Of a stretch of DNA of 64,000 nt, positions 8,497 to 17,235 are shown piece after piece (positions within the stretch are counted from its first letter, which is position 1; every line of letters begins with the position of its first letter). Location: positions 3,286,001 to 3,350,000 of the forward strand of contig NZ_CP133671.1 in NCBI RefSeq assembly GCF_031326345.1. Reading direction: 5' to 3'. The notes beneath the pieces were generated by a model that was given only the letters and a program-made list of their open reading frames with translations, made no database searches and was not told the DNA's origin. The DNA is from Aureispira sp. CCB-E. GTDB lineage: Bacteria > Bacteroidota > Bacteroidia > Chitinophagales > Saprospiraceae. The position numbers were made by a program, and so were the translations under genes.

Positions 8497-9621
8497 ATGA
8501 ATTTAAACAAAGAAGATTTAGCGAGATATAGTCGTCACTTATTGCTGTCAGAAATCGGCTTAGAAGGGCAAAAGAAACTGAAAAATGCCAACGTACTGGT
8601 CATTGGTGCTGGTGGCTTGGGCTGTCCGATTTTGCAATACTTAGCTGCTGCTGGAGTAGGAAAAATAGGTGTCATTGATGCTGATGTTTTGGAAGAGAGT
8701 AATTTGCAACGCCAAATTTTGTACACGGTAGCAGATATAGGAGTTAACAAAGCCTTGGCTGCTCAAAAGCGATTGGTTGCTCTAAATCCATTGATAGAGG
8801 TATTGGCTTATCCTTATGCTTTGGAGGTTTCAAATGCATTAGAATTATTCGAACAATACGATCTTGTGGTGGATGGCACTGATAATTTTGCGACTCGTTA
8901 TATGGTCAATGATGCTTGCATTATCACTAACAAACCGTTGGTCTATGGTTCTATTTTTAAGTTTGAAGGGCAAGTAGCTGTTTTTAATTATCAAGGAGGG
9001 CCTAGTTATCGTTGTTTGTTCCCTAATCCTCCTGCACCAGGTGAGGTGCCCAATTGCTCAGAAGTAGGTGTATTGGGGGTTCTGCCTGGAGTGATAGGAG
9101 CGATGCAAGCCAATGAAGCCCTAAAAATTATATTGGGATTAGGGGATGTTTTGTCTGAAAAACTATTGGTTTATAATGCATTGACAGCAGAAAGTTTGAT
9201 CTTAACAATTCAGGCTAACGCTGCCGTTATTACCCAAACAAAAGCTATGAAAAAGGACTTTAAAACGACCAGTTATGAGGCTTTTTGTGGCATCAAAAAA
9301 GAAGAAAAACAACCAAGTATTCTAGAAATTTCACCTCAAGAATTAGCTGATAATTTGGAGCAATACACCTTGGTAGATGTTCGAGAAACTTGGGAACAAC
9401 CTCGTTATGAAACGCTAAAGGGAATCGACATCCCTTTGCCTCGTTTGGTGCTTTGGAAAGATCGAATTCCTAAAGATAGACCAGTCGTTGTACTTTGCGC
9501 CAAAGGGATTCGAAGTAAAATTGCTATCGAACAACTGCAAACGAATTATGGATACAACAATTTAATTAACCTGACAGGAGGAATTAAAAATTGGGAGGCA
9601 CAGTTGTTAAAAACAAAATAG
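8497..9621 (+). CDS. moeB: MoeB/ThiF-type adenylyltransferase fused to rhodanese
   Basis: An E1-like enzyme that adenylates the C-terminal glycine of a small sulfur carrier (MoaD or ThiS), with a rhodanese tail able to supply sulfur. Residues 1-250: YSRHLLLSEIGLEGQKKL, nucleotide loop GAGGLGCP, ESNLQRQ, DGTDNFATRYMVND and the catalytic-Cys region VPNCSEVGVLGVLPG. Residues about 280-374 form a rhodanese domain with active-site loop CAKGIRSK. The zinc-binding CxxC pairs of E. coli MoeB are not intact (SYRC replaces CYRC; only one Cys in EAFCGI), as is common in MoeZ-like fusions. No other molybdopterin or thiamine genes are present, so the pathway cannot be fixed. Confidence 0.88.
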   Translation: MNLNKEDLARYSRHLLLSEIGLEGQKKLKNANVLVIGAGGLGCPILQYLAAAGVGKIGVIDADVLEESNLQRQILYTVADIGVNKALAAQKRLVALNPLIEVLAYPYALEVSNALELFEQYDLVVDGTDNFATRYMVNDACIITNKPLVYGSIFKFEGQVAVFNYQGGPSYRCLFPNPPAPGEVPNCSEVGVLGVLPGVIGAMQANEALKIILGLGDVLSEKLLVYNALTAESLILTIQANAAVITQTKAMKKDFKTTSYEAFCGIKKEEKQPSILEISPQELADNLEQYTLVDVRETWEQPRYETLKGIDIPLPRLVLWKDRIPKDRPVVVLCAKGIRSKIAIEQLQTNYGYNNLINLTGGIKNWEAQLLKTK

Positions 9622-9710
9622 ATTGACGATTTTATTTTAGTCCACTGTCTTGTAAATTGCTTGCTTAAGAATTTATTGCAAATCTTTGATAACGTATTTT
9701 TATCTCCATT

Positions 9711-10454
9711 ATGAAAATAGCTCTCGTCATACTTGTTTTATTTGCATTGTTAGCCTGTAATAGTGAAGTTGTACAGCTGCCTTTTGATAAGATTCAAATG
9801 AATTTTATCACTACTGTGAATCAAAATAATAGCGGAGCAGCTTACTACTGCCGACAAGGAGCTTTGCTGACACAAGATAAGATTTATAAAAATAGGGATA
9901 GCATAGATCAAAAACTACAAAATTTGCCTATCATTGATACGGTATATTCTATAGCCATTGTTAAGCACGATTCTTCCAATTACTTTGATATTGGGTATTA
10001 TGAACCTAAGGATAGTCTTGAGTCTAAAATAGCTTATGCAATTGCTTGGAAAAAAGAAGGAGGTCGTTGGGCAAAAGAATTGGAAGTTTTATATCCTGTA
10101 ACAAGGCATCAAGATATGCATATGAAAGCGGTTGGTAAGGCTCGAGAGGATTGGGAATATTGGTCGAATCAACATTACCCTGATTCTTTGGTTATGGAGT
10201 TGTATCGTCAAAATGCTTTTTATTTGAATGACGGTTATATCTATCGAGGGCGGCGGGCAATCGAGGATAAGTATGCTTATATGTTGAGTGAAAATTGGCA
10301 CATTCGATTGTCTACTATACAAACGATGCCGATAGGTGATAGCTTGTGTTATGATATAGGACAGTACGTTAGTGATGGAAGAGGTCATTATTTTCTTTTG
10401 TGGCAACTAGAAGAAGATGGAGTATGGCGTGTTTTGTTAGATTTTAATTTTTAG
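9711..10454 (+). CDS. Lipoprotein with NTF2/SnoaL-like domains
   Basis: A 247-residue lipoprotein: signal MKIALVILVLFALLAC with Cys16 as lipidation site. The C-terminal half (residues about 135-247) has the pattern of a SnoaL/DUF4440 NTF2-like cone: a helix around AREDWEYW, then FYLNDGYIYRGRRAIEDKY and a final strand pair FLLWQLEEDGVWRVLLDFNF. The N-terminal half (about 25-130) shows a similar helix-plus-strands pattern ending in AIAWKKEGGRWAKELEVLYP, so the protein may be a tandem of two NTF2-like domains. This fold call is by eye only. The next gene starts about 70-95 bp downstream on the same strand. Confidence 0.65.
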   Translation: MKIALVILVLFALLACNSEVVQLPFDKIQMNFITTVNQNNSGAAYYCRQGALLTQDKIYKNRDSIDQKLQNLPIIDTVYSIAIVKHDSSNYFDIGYYEPKDSLESKIAYAIAWKKEGGRWAKELEVLYPVTRHQDMHMKAVGKAREDWEYWSNQHYPDSLVMELYRQNAFYLNDGYIYRGRRAIEDKYAYMLSENWHIRLSTIQTMPIGDSLCYDIGQYVSDGRGHYFLLWQLEEDGVWRVLLDFNF

Positions 10455-10548
10455 CGATAAAGTTGTATCGGATGGATCATCATTAGAATATTTATTAAAC
10501 TACCCTGCGTTTTGTCAAACGATTATGTATGGTACCAAATTCCAAAAA

Positions 10549-11664
10549 ATGAATCAATTACTTGTTTGTTGTTTAGGGCTATTGATGGTTGCCTGTACAA
10601 ACAAAAAGCCAAGGACAGAAACAAAAACAGTTCTATATGAAAATACGATTCATATTGATTCTTCTATCATTATACCTTCAGAGTACACTGCATACCGAAC
10701 GGCAGACAACATGGTAATTGATGGGCAAGCTGTGGAGAATGCTTGGTCAAAAGCAGCTTATACGAGTACTTTCATAGATATAGAAGGCGTTAAAGAACCT
10801 AAATATAAAACACAGGTAAAAATGCTTTGGGATGATGCGTACTTATATGTTTATGCGGAATTAGAAGAACCACACATTTGGGGCAATATTAAAAAACACG
10901 ATGCAGTTGTTTTTTATAACAACGATTTTGAGGTGTTTATAGATCCAACAGATGACACTTATAATTACGTAGAAATTGAAGTCAATGCTTTGAATACTGT
11001 CTGGGATTTGTGTTTGAATAAAGCATATCGTTTTGGAGGACACGCTAATGATTACTATGAAATAGAAGGACTAAAAACGGCTGTTTATCTAGGAGGCAGT
11101 TTGAATGATGCCACTGATATTGATACGTTTTGGTCGGTAGAAATGGCGATTCCTTTTGAAGTGCTTTTGCAACGGAAAAGAAAAACGGTTAAGCATCCCA
11201 AGGGAGGCGATTATTGGCGGATTAATTTCTCTAGAGTTCAATGGGAACATGATTTGAACGATGGAATGTATAGTTTGAAAAAAGAAAACGGGAAGCGATT
11301 GCCTGAGTACAATTGGGTGTGGTCAAATCAAGGCGCTATCAACATGCATTTGCCTGAGCATTGGGGCTATTTGGTGTTTAGCGATCATTTAGTAGGTAAG
11401 GAAGCAACGGAAGTAACCATTCCTCAAGTACTAAACAAACAGGTGGCTTATGCTTTGTTGGAACAAATAAAGTTTGGCAAACACAAATCCTTGTTAGATA
11501 GTAGCCCTCAAACAACGTATCAATTAAATCAATTGGAAATTAGGCAAAATTTGTTCGATGTCGTTTTTTTGAAAACCTATGTTGGTTTTGAATTATACAT
11601 AGAGAACTTAACCTCTAAAGAACAATTTGTTATTAATGAAGAAGGAAAATTTAAATTGTTATGA
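10549..11664 (+). CDS. CBM9-like domain lipoprotein
   Basis: An envelope lipoprotein with a carbohydrate-binding family 9-like domain. I place the start at ATG 10549 (MNQLLVCCLGLLMVACTNKK), which gives a clean lipoprotein signal; an in-frame ATG lies 24 bases earlier. The CBM9-like part (mature residues about 40-270) shows the family order: TADNMVIDGQAVENAW, KTQVKMLWDDAYLYVYAELE, DNDFEVFIDP-like NNDFEVFIDPTDDTYNYVEI, and FWSVEMAIPFEVL. A C-terminal roughly 100-residue extension is not recognised. Its stop overlaps the next start (ATGA), so the two are translationally coupled; together they suggest handling of an extracellular glycan. Confidence 0.8.
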   Translation: MNQLLVCCLGLLMVACTNKKPRTETKTVLYENTIHIDSSIIIPSEYTAYRTADNMVIDGQAVENAWSKAAYTSTFIDIEGVKEPKYKTQVKMLWDDAYLYVYAELEEPHIWGNIKKHDAVVFYNNDFEVFIDPTDDTYNYVEIEVNALNTVWDLCLNKAYRFGGHANDYYEIEGLKTAVYLGGSLNDATDIDTFWSVEMAIPFEVLLQRKRKTVKHPKGGDYWRINFSRVQWEHDLNDGMYSLKKENGKRLPEYNWVWSNQGAINMHLPEHWGYLVFSDHLVGKEATEVTIPQVLNKQVAYALLEQIKFGKHKSLLDSSPQTTYQLNQLEIRQNLFDVVFLKTYVGFELYIENLTSKEQFVINEEGKFKLL

Positions 11665-12782
11665 GTAGTGTAAAATTTAGTTGTTGGAAAATGCTGATTA
11701 TTGGATTTGCTTTACTAGCTGCCTGCCAAGTTCCCAAAGAAGAAGATGCAACTAATATTCAAGAGGAAACGATAGAAATTCCCTCTGTAGACAGCAGCTT
11801 TACATTGTCAACTTGGGTGCATGGCGAAAAAGAATACGATGCTGACAAATGGACTCAAAAGTTGAACTATTATGACTCTTTGGGAATTACAGAATTGTTG
11901 GTGCAAGCAAGCCCTGAGTTTTTGACAGAATTAGTGCCTTTGGCTACTCGTATGAATATGAAGGTGCATGCTTGGATGTGGACGTTGAATCAACCGGGTA
12001 ACAAAGAAACTCAAGCACACCCAGAATGGTATGCTGTTAATAGACGAGGGCAAAACTCTTTGGAATATCGAGCTTATGTAAATTATTATCAGTGGCTAAG
12101 CCCTTTTCATCCCGATGCTTGTGCCTATATCAAAAGCAAGGTTCAAGCGTATTGTTCCATAGAAAACTTAGCTTCAGTACATCTAGATTATGTACGGTAT
12201 GTGGATGTGATTTTGGGAGCAGATTTGCAGCCTAAGTACAATTTAAAACAAGAAACAGAGCTGCCAGAATATGATTATGGTTATCATCCTATTGCTAGAG
12301 AAGGTTTTAAAGCTATTTTTGGAAAAGATCCAATGGACATGGAACATCCAGAGTTAAGCACAGAGTGGCGGCAATATCGCTTGAATGCAATTACAAAATT
12401 GGTGAATGAAATTGCAGATTTAACACATCAGTATAATATTCCTTTGACAGCAGCAGTTTTTCCTTTTCCAGAAATGTCTCGCCAAATGGTTCGTCAAGCA
12501 TGGAACGATTGGAATTTAGATGCCGCTTATCCTATGTTGTATCACAATTTTTATAGAGAAGGGATTAATTGGATAGGTTTTGCGACCAACCAAGGCGTAC
12601 AAGATGTTGATTTTCCAATTCATGCAGGTTTGTATTCTCCTGCGTTGCGATTGGCTGATGATTTGGAGGCAGCGATTCGCATTACCAAAAAAAATGGTGC
12701 AAAAGGAATGTGTATTTTTATGGCAGATGATTTAAATGCAGCACAAAAACAGGTATTTTTAAAATTAAAAGCTATTTTGTAA
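11661..12782 (+). CDS. GHL10-like putative glycoside hydrolase, lipoprotein
   Basis: A 373-residue protein with lipoprotein signal ending LLAACQ. The mature chain resembles glycosyl-hydrolase-like family 10/DUF187 TIM barrels: a strand opening STWVHGEKEYDADKW, NYYDSLGITELLVQ, MKVHAWMWTLNQPG, a PEWYAVNRRGQNS loop, the strand SVHLDYVRYVD with candidate catalytic acids, WRQYRLNAITKLVNEIADL, PLTAAVFPFPE and DAAYPMLYHNFYREG. These match the usual GHL10 succession of LDYIRY and YPMxY strands. Substrate unknown. It overlaps the CBM9-like gene upstream by 4 bp, so it is very likely co-produced with it at the cell surface or in the periplasm. Confidence 0.8.
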   Translation: MSSVKFSCWKMLIIGFALLAACQVPKEEDATNIQEETIEIPSVDSSFTLSTWVHGEKEYDADKWTQKLNYYDSLGITELLVQASPEFLTELVPLATRMNMKVHAWMWTLNQPGNKETQAHPEWYAVNRRGQNSLEYRAYVNYYQWLSPFHPDACAYIKSKVQAYCSIENLASVHLDYVRYVDVILGADLQPKYNLKQETELPEYDYGYHPIAREGFKAIFGKDPMDMEHPELSTEWRQYRLNAITKLVNEIADLTHQYNIPLTAAVFPFPEMSRQMVRQAWNDWNLDAAYPMLYHNFYREGINWIGFATNQGVQDVDFPIHAGLYSPALRLADDLEAAIRITKKNGAKGMCIFMADDLNAAQKQVFLKLKAIL

Positions 12783-12851
12783 AAGATAGCAGTCATAAAT
12801 ATTTAATCTTTAACAAACGGGGCTAAGTTTTACAATTTTGCCTTAAAATAC

Positions 12852-12895
12852 TATAGCCGTTCGTTGCATTGCTACTTTGTAGTTGCAATGAATGA
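12852..12895. repeat. Diverged dispersed hairpin repeat
   Basis: A 44-bp sequence with TAGCCGTTCGTTGCATTGCTACTTTGTAGTTGCAATGAATGACGA; the core CATTGCTACTTTGTAGTTGCAATG forms a hairpin. Diverged relative of the family, after the GHL10-like gene. Confidence 0.5.
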
Positions 12896-13003
12896 CGATC
12901 AAAGAGGCACGAAGTTCTAATACCTCTTTGGGGAAAGCATGGAGGAGTAGAATGATTCGCACCATTTTTAAGCTCCACTAAAAAACGTTAAAAATATATC
13001 ATT

Positions 13004-13654
13004 ATGTCAGATGGATCAGAAAAAATAATTGCAGTAACAATTATTCTAGGAGTTGTTGCTGGGCTAATCTTTTTAATTTACAAATTGGCTGTTCATTTTG
13101 AAAAGAAAAAAGAAGAGAACTTTAAAAAGTTAGGTAGACCCTATGGTTTGCGATTTGAAAAGGATATGTTGGCAGAGTATGGAACCAAAAAAGGACCACT
13201 TTTAAAAGGTACCATCAAAGGGCATAATTTTGTTTGTTATACCTATGTGGTAGGGGCAGGAAAAAATGCTACCTATTGGACAGCTTTTAAATTGCAGCAC
13301 AATCTTAATACAGAAGGATATCGGCTTCGATTGGCGAGCGAGCATATTTTTAGAAAAATGGGAAAAGGTTTGGGGCTTGTCAAAGAAATAGAAATTGGTG
13401 TACAGGATTTTGACCATCGGTTTTTGATAGATGCAGAAAACCTCACGACTACTCGTACCTTACTAAACAAAAAAACACGGGATAAATTAACTGATATTCC
13501 AAAGATGTATTTTGGAGAGTTGCTAGTTGATAATCAAGAAATTTTTTATAAAGTACCCCTTCAACTAAGTCATGATAAAAGCTGTGAGAATTTTAAAATA
13601 GCTTTGGAGGCAGCGATATTGTTGTTGGATGATTTAAAACGTGTTTATAGGTAG
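13004..13654 (+). CDS. Membrane-anchored protein, function unknown
   Basis: A 216-residue protein with one N-terminal membrane helix (residues about 8-30, IIAVTIILGVVAGLIFLIYK) followed by a charged KKKEENFKK stretch and a soluble domain of about 175 residues. The soluble part alternates strands (KGTIKGHNFVCYTYVVGAG, TYWTAFKLQHNL, EIEIGVQDFDHRFLIDAEN) and ends with a helix LEAAILLLDDLKRVYR. This layout recurs in unassigned Bacteroidota proteins. Its last 10 bases overlap the 3' end of the convergent TPR gene. No function can be inferred. Confidence 0.65.
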   Translation: MSDGSEKIIAVTIILGVVAGLIFLIYKLAVHFEKKKEENFKKLGRPYGLRFEKDMLAEYGTKKGPLLKGTIKGHNFVCYTYVVGAGKNATYWTAFKLQHNLNTEGYRLRLASEHIFRKMGKGLGLVKEIEIGVQDFDHRFLIDAENLTTTRTLLNKKTRDKLTDIPKMYFGELLVDNQEIFYKVPLQLSHDKSCENFKIALEAAILLLDDLKRVYR

Positions 13655-14865
13655 TTTTTTAATTCGGGGAAGGTGTTCCATAAGAGTTGTTCTGCTTCTT
13701 GAAATGCTTTCCATTGTTCATCATTTAATTCTGGTTCTCGCTTAATAGCTCCAAAAAACAAACTTTTAAGGTGCACATAATAATCCTTGGCATCGTCGAG
13801 TTCTTGAGTTTGAAGAACCAAAAGGCGAACAAAGTTGCTAAGGTGAAAAGCATCATCCATATAAATAGAAAATGCTTTGATGTAGTAATCTTTGGCTTGT
13901 TCATAATTTTGATAGACTCGCTCGTATAACTCTGCCAAATTACCTAATATATTGTAACTTCTAGGGTTGATTTTTAGACCATTTTGATAGGCTTCTATGG
14001 CTTCTTCGGGCTTGTTTTCTGTAATCCAAAGCCGATTGCCATAAATAGTCCATGCAAACATATTATGGGGATTGTTTTCCAAGACAAGTTCTAGTATTTC
14101 TTTACCACGAGGGAGGGTTTCTGGGTGGTTCTTTTGCATATAAGTATCTGCCAGCCAGATTTGAAGTGTTTCGTCTTGTGGATAATGTTTAAGCGCATTT
14201 TCAAAAGTTTGAGTAGCCCTATCAATATCCTTAATATAATCTAAAAACAAAGCTCCTTTTGCTTCCAATGCATCGTAATGCTGAGGTTCAATTTCAAGCA
14301 TTTTATCATAAAAAGAAAGTGCTTTGGGGTAGTCTTGATAGCCATCTTTGTATAGCGTTGCCAAGGTGCTTAATGTGTTGAGATCGTTAGGATTGTATTC
14401 TAAAGAAATAAAATAATAGCGTTCTGCCCAATCGAGTCGTTTTTTGTAATATTCGGCAATAGTTTCTGCGATGGCAAAATACTCTCCTGTATAGTCATTA
14501 TTTTGACGAATAATGGGCATAAAAGTAGCTCGGTGTGCTTCATGTTGTTCAAACCAATGCCAGTTTTCTTCAAAATCTTCGGGCTCAAATAAATTTTGGT
14601 AAATATGAAAAATTTGAAAAATATCATTCCATGCCTTGATTTGTGTCCTATCAAAGGTACTTTCTAAGAGCTGAAGTGCTTCTTTTCGTTGAGCATCGTT
14701 CCAAGAGAGTTGGCTGATAAGCACCAATTCGTTCATTACCTTTGGAATGGCAGTTGGATAATTGTGCAGGATTTGGAAAGCGACATCAATACTACTAGCG
14801 TTAGAACTGATGAGGAGTTGAGATAAATTGTTGATTTCGTCAGAAGTTAAGGGTTGTGCCTTCAT
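13645..14865 (-). CDS. TPR-repeat protein
   Basis: A 406-residue cytoplasmic-looking protein without signal peptide. Residues about 155-345 are a run of TPR-type helix pairs: LDWAERYYFISLEYNPND, PKALSFYDKMLEIEPQ, IDRATQTFENALKHYPQD, KPEEAIEAYQNGLKINPRS and YEQAKDYYIKAFSIYMDD, each with the G/A-Y-A-P spacing of a TPR. The N-terminal 150 residues look all-helical. TPR solenoids bind proteins; no catalytic part is present. It converges on and overlaps the preceding gene by 10 bp, and the next gene (plus strand) is another TPR protein read divergently. Confidence 0.82.
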   Translation of the reverse strand: MKAQPLTSDEINNLSQLLISSNASSIDVAFQILHNYPTAIPKVMNELVLISQLSWNDAQRKEALQLLESTFDRTQIKAWNDIFQIFHIYQNLFEPEDFEENWHWFEQHEAHRATFMPIIRQNNDYTGEYFAIAETIAEYYKKRLDWAERYYFISLEYNPNDLNTLSTLATLYKDGYQDYPKALSFYDKMLEIEPQHYDALEAKGALFLDYIKDIDRATQTFENALKHYPQDETLQIWLADTYMQKNHPETLPRGKEILELVLENNPHNMFAWTIYGNRLWITENKPEEAIEAYQNGLKINPRSYNILGNLAELYERVYQNYEQAKDYYIKAFSIYMDDAFHLSNFVRLLVLQTQELDDAKDYYVHLKSLFFGAIKREPELNDEQWKAFQEAEQLLWNTFPELKNYL

Positions 14866-15014
14866 TTTTTATGCAGTGAATGAATAATAGAGCCTCAAAA
14901 GTACAAAAAAAATAAATTGGAATAGGAAAAGAGTAGTCAGAAGTCTTTAAATTTATAATCCAGTAATTTTTAATTTTGGAGGAAGTTGAATAGAGCAATT
15001 TTAAATAGTAATAG

Positions 15015-16193
15015 ATGACGAAGTTATTTTATAAAATAATAGCGTTTTTTCAAAATTTTTTGCGTGGAGGAGAGGATAATGATGTTTTAGATGGATCTTT
15101 ATCTCTTCGTCCTAAAGAGGTTGAAAACGTTGCTGCACAAAGAGTTCCATACGAAGATGGATTAGAAGATAATAAACGACCTTTAGACAAAAAAAAGGAG
15201 TTATTAGAAATTAAAAGCCATAGTTATTATAAATTACGTGATAGTATATCTAAATACGCCTTAGAATATTTGAACAAAGGAAATGCTAGTTTTGATAATA
15301 ATGATTATTTAGAAGCGATTAAGAGTTACGACAAAGCGATTGATTTTAACCCTAATTTAGAAGAGGCTTATCACCAAAGAGGCTGGGCAAAATATTGTTT
15401 AGGAGATTATTGGTGGGCAATTGATGATTATAATAAGGCGATTGAAATCAATCCTAAGGCTGAGTATTCATATAATAACAGAGGTGTTTCCAAACAAAAA
15501 CTAAATGATGTAGAAGGCGCATTAGAAGACTATAATAAAGCTATAGAGATTAATAGTTATTGCTTTTTGGCGATTGTCAATAGAGGTAGATTAAAAAATC
15601 AAGAAGGAGACATCAAAGGAGCTATCAAAGATTTTAGTTCTGTTATTGAAAGAGACTCAAATTATTTGGATGCCTATTTGGAAAGAGGCGAAATTCTTCT
15701 GGTGCAAGGTCATTATGAAAATGCATTGGTTGATTTTACTAAAGCGATAAAAATCAATCCTCAAAATAGTACAGGATATCTCAACCGTGGATTAATATTA
15801 TGTAAGTTAAAAAACTATGTCGATTCTATTGATGACTACTCTAAAGCAATCTCAATAGATAATACTTCATATACAGCTTATAATAATAGAGGGTATACCA
15901 GACTATTTATTGGCAGTTATGAAGCTGCAATTAAAGATTTTTCGCTTGCGATTGAAATCAATCCTTTTTTTGCCTACTCATATAATAATAGAGGCTTTGC
16001 AAAATATAAATTAGGAAAATTTAAAGAGGGGCTCATGGATTGCAAATATTCTTTAAAGTTGGATAAAAAAAATTCTTATGTTCATTATAATCTTGGGTTA
16101 TTGTATAAGGCGCTGAACCAATTAAAACGAGCCCAAAGTCACTTTGATAAAGCAAAAAGTCTTGACTATGATGGTCCTATAGAGAGGACTTAG
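15015..16193 (+). CDS. TPR-repeat protein (about eight to nine repeats)
   Basis: A 392-residue protein whose residues about 85-390 are near-continuous TPRs with the repeating signature YNNRGxxKxxLxxxxxAIxDYxKAIxINP; copies include AIKSYDKAIDFNPN, AIDDYNKAIEINPK, ALEDYNKAIEINS, ALVDFTKAIKINPQ and AIKDFSLAIEINPF. The N-terminal 80 residues are charged and low-complexity and start with a short hydrophobic patch (LFYKIIAFFQNFL) that might dock to the membrane. It is divergent from the TPR gene at 13645-14865. A TAATTTTG at 14971-14978 could be a -7 element. Function beyond protein binding is unknown. Confidence 0.85.
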   Translation: MTKLFYKIIAFFQNFLRGGEDNDVLDGSLSLRPKEVENVAAQRVPYEDGLEDNKRPLDKKKELLEIKSHSYYKLRDSISKYALEYLNKGNASFDNNDYLEAIKSYDKAIDFNPNLEEAYHQRGWAKYCLGDYWWAIDDYNKAIEINPKAEYSYNNRGVSKQKLNDVEGALEDYNKAIEINSYCFLAIVNRGRLKNQEGDIKGAIKDFSSVIERDSNYLDAYLERGEILLVQGHYENALVDFTKAIKINPQNSTGYLNRGLILCKLKNYVDSIDDYSKAISIDNTSYTAYNNRGYTRLFIGSYEAAIKDFSLAIEINPFFAYSYNNRGFAKYKLGKFKEGLMDCKYSLKLDKKNSYVHYNLGLLYKALNQLKRAQSHFDKAKSLDYDGPIERT

Positions 16194-16261
16194 GTTTATG
16201 ATTTAAAATAAAGATGAACAACCAAAACGCTAAAAATTTTGAAAATAAAACACTATAAACT

Positions 16262-16597
16262 ATGCTTATCACAATTACATCTATTCGACTAAGAAGCGTG
16301 TGGAACTTTTTTAAGCTATCTTGGCACGGTTTAAAAATAACTCTACAACTAAAAAAAACACCTGGTTTTATTCGTTTAAAAAATACAGGATTTGGATATA
16401 TGCATTATACCATAACAGCTTGGGAGTCGAAGGAGTTGATGCAACAAGCCATGCGAACAGGAGCACATCAAGAAGCAATGAAAGAGAGTGCTGCACTAGC
16501 AACAGAAATTGCTACTTATACGTACGAGTCGGACGAGTTTCCCTCGTGGAAAGTAGCAAAAGAAAAGATAAAGCAAGGGCGTGTCATTAAATATTGA
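16262..16597 (+). CDS. DUF3291/spheroidene-monooxygenase-like small protein
   Basis: A 111-residue protein with the order typical of DUF3291 and spheroidene-monooxygenase-like ferredoxin folds: a first strand LITITSIRLRS, helix WNFFKLSWHGLKITLQLKKTP, strand GFIRLKNTGFGYMHYTITAWE, helix SKELMQQAMRTGAHQEAMK and a final strand pair. The W-E-S-K-E-L-M and GAHxxAM elements are the recognisable part of this family. Enzymatic function is unproven in family members of this size. A long-armed inverted repeat follows the gene. Confidence 0.65.
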   Translation: MLITITSIRLRSVWNFFKLSWHGLKITLQLKKTPGFIRLKNTGFGYMHYTITAWESKELMQQAMRTGAHQEAMKESAALATEIATYTYESDEFPSWKVAKEKIKQGRVIKY

Positions 16598-16629
16598 ACG
16601 CCCTAAAATTTTTTCTGTATAAAAAGATA

Positions 16630-16692
16630 CATCAGCTTGAAGGTTTCTAAAACTTCTAAAAGTATTGCAAAAAATTAACCTTCAAGTTGATG
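16630..16692. terminator. Long-loop inverted repeat between convergent genes
   Basis: Arms of 16 bases at 16630-16645 and 16677-16692 are complementary except for one G-U pair, separated by a 31-base A/T-rich loop. The element sits between the stop codons of two convergent genes and could end transcription from both sides, although neither arm is followed by a clear T run. Confidence 0.5.
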
Positions 16693-16715
16693 GCTCCTAG
16701 AAGCTGACACGAGCT

Positions 16716-17192
16716 TTAATAGTTTGTTTTGTCCATTTTTTGAGTCCAAGCCTCAAAAGCAGACAAAGCATCTTTGCGCATTAAACGAACAATTTTGATG
16801 TGGCGATCATCAATATCCCGTTCCAATTCATCGTAAATAAACTGATCGTCAAAACCTATTGCCGCTGCATCTTCTCGGTCACAGCCAAAATAAACCATTT
16901 TGGGTCTTGCCCAATAAATAGCACCCAAGCACATTGGGCAAGGCTCACAAGAGGTGTAAATTATACAGTCGTCTAATTGGAAGGTATTGAGAGCTTGGCA
17001 AGCATTTCGAATAGCCGTAACTTCTGCATGAGCAGTAGGATCATTGGTAGAGGTTACTTTATTGTATCCTTCGCCAACAATGATTCCATCTTTAACAACA
17101 ACGGCTCCAAAAGGACCACCAGCATTAGAATGCATGCCTTCCTTGGCTAGGTCAATAGCTCGTTGCATAAATTGTTTATCTTCTTCTGTCAT
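16716..17192 (-). CDS. guaD: Guanine-deaminase-like nucleoside/base deaminase
   Basis: A zinc-dependent cytidine-deaminase-fold enzyme that most resembles Bacillus GuaD, converting guanine to xanthine. I use ATG 17192 (MTEEDKQFMQRAIDLAKEG), giving 158 residues, close to the 156 of B. subtilis GuaD; the longer frame to 17252 would overlap the upstream gene by 17 bases. Zinc-site motifs are intact: SNDPTAHAEV-like TNDPTAHAEVTAIRNAC and TSCEPCPMCLGAIYWARPKM. The C-terminal GFDDQFIYDELERD and AFEAW segments also match GuaD and separate it from tRNA adenosine deaminase TadA. It lies 43 bp behind the pentapeptide gene on the same strand. Confidence 0.88.
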   Translation of the reverse strand: MTEEDKQFMQRAIDLAKEGMHSNAGGPFGAVVVKDGIIVGEGYNKVTSTNDPTAHAEVTAIRNACQALNTFQLDDCIIYTSCEPCPMCLGAIYWARPKMVYFGCDREDAAAIGFDDQFIYDELERDIDDRHIKIVRLMRKDALSAFEAWTQKMDKTNY

Positions 17193-17235
17193 ATTGATTA
17201 TGTGTTTGTTAAAATTGATGCGTATGGGGTAAGCA

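Noticed and set aside
12900-12930. 8-bp inverted repeat CAAAGAGG / CCTCTTTG after the GHL10-like gene
   Set aside because: Short arms, long loop and no T tract; could be chance.
16321-16590. 89-codon plus-strand ORF
   Set aside because: It is a frame-shifted shadow of the DUF3291-like gene, with biased Asn/Ser/Arg composition.
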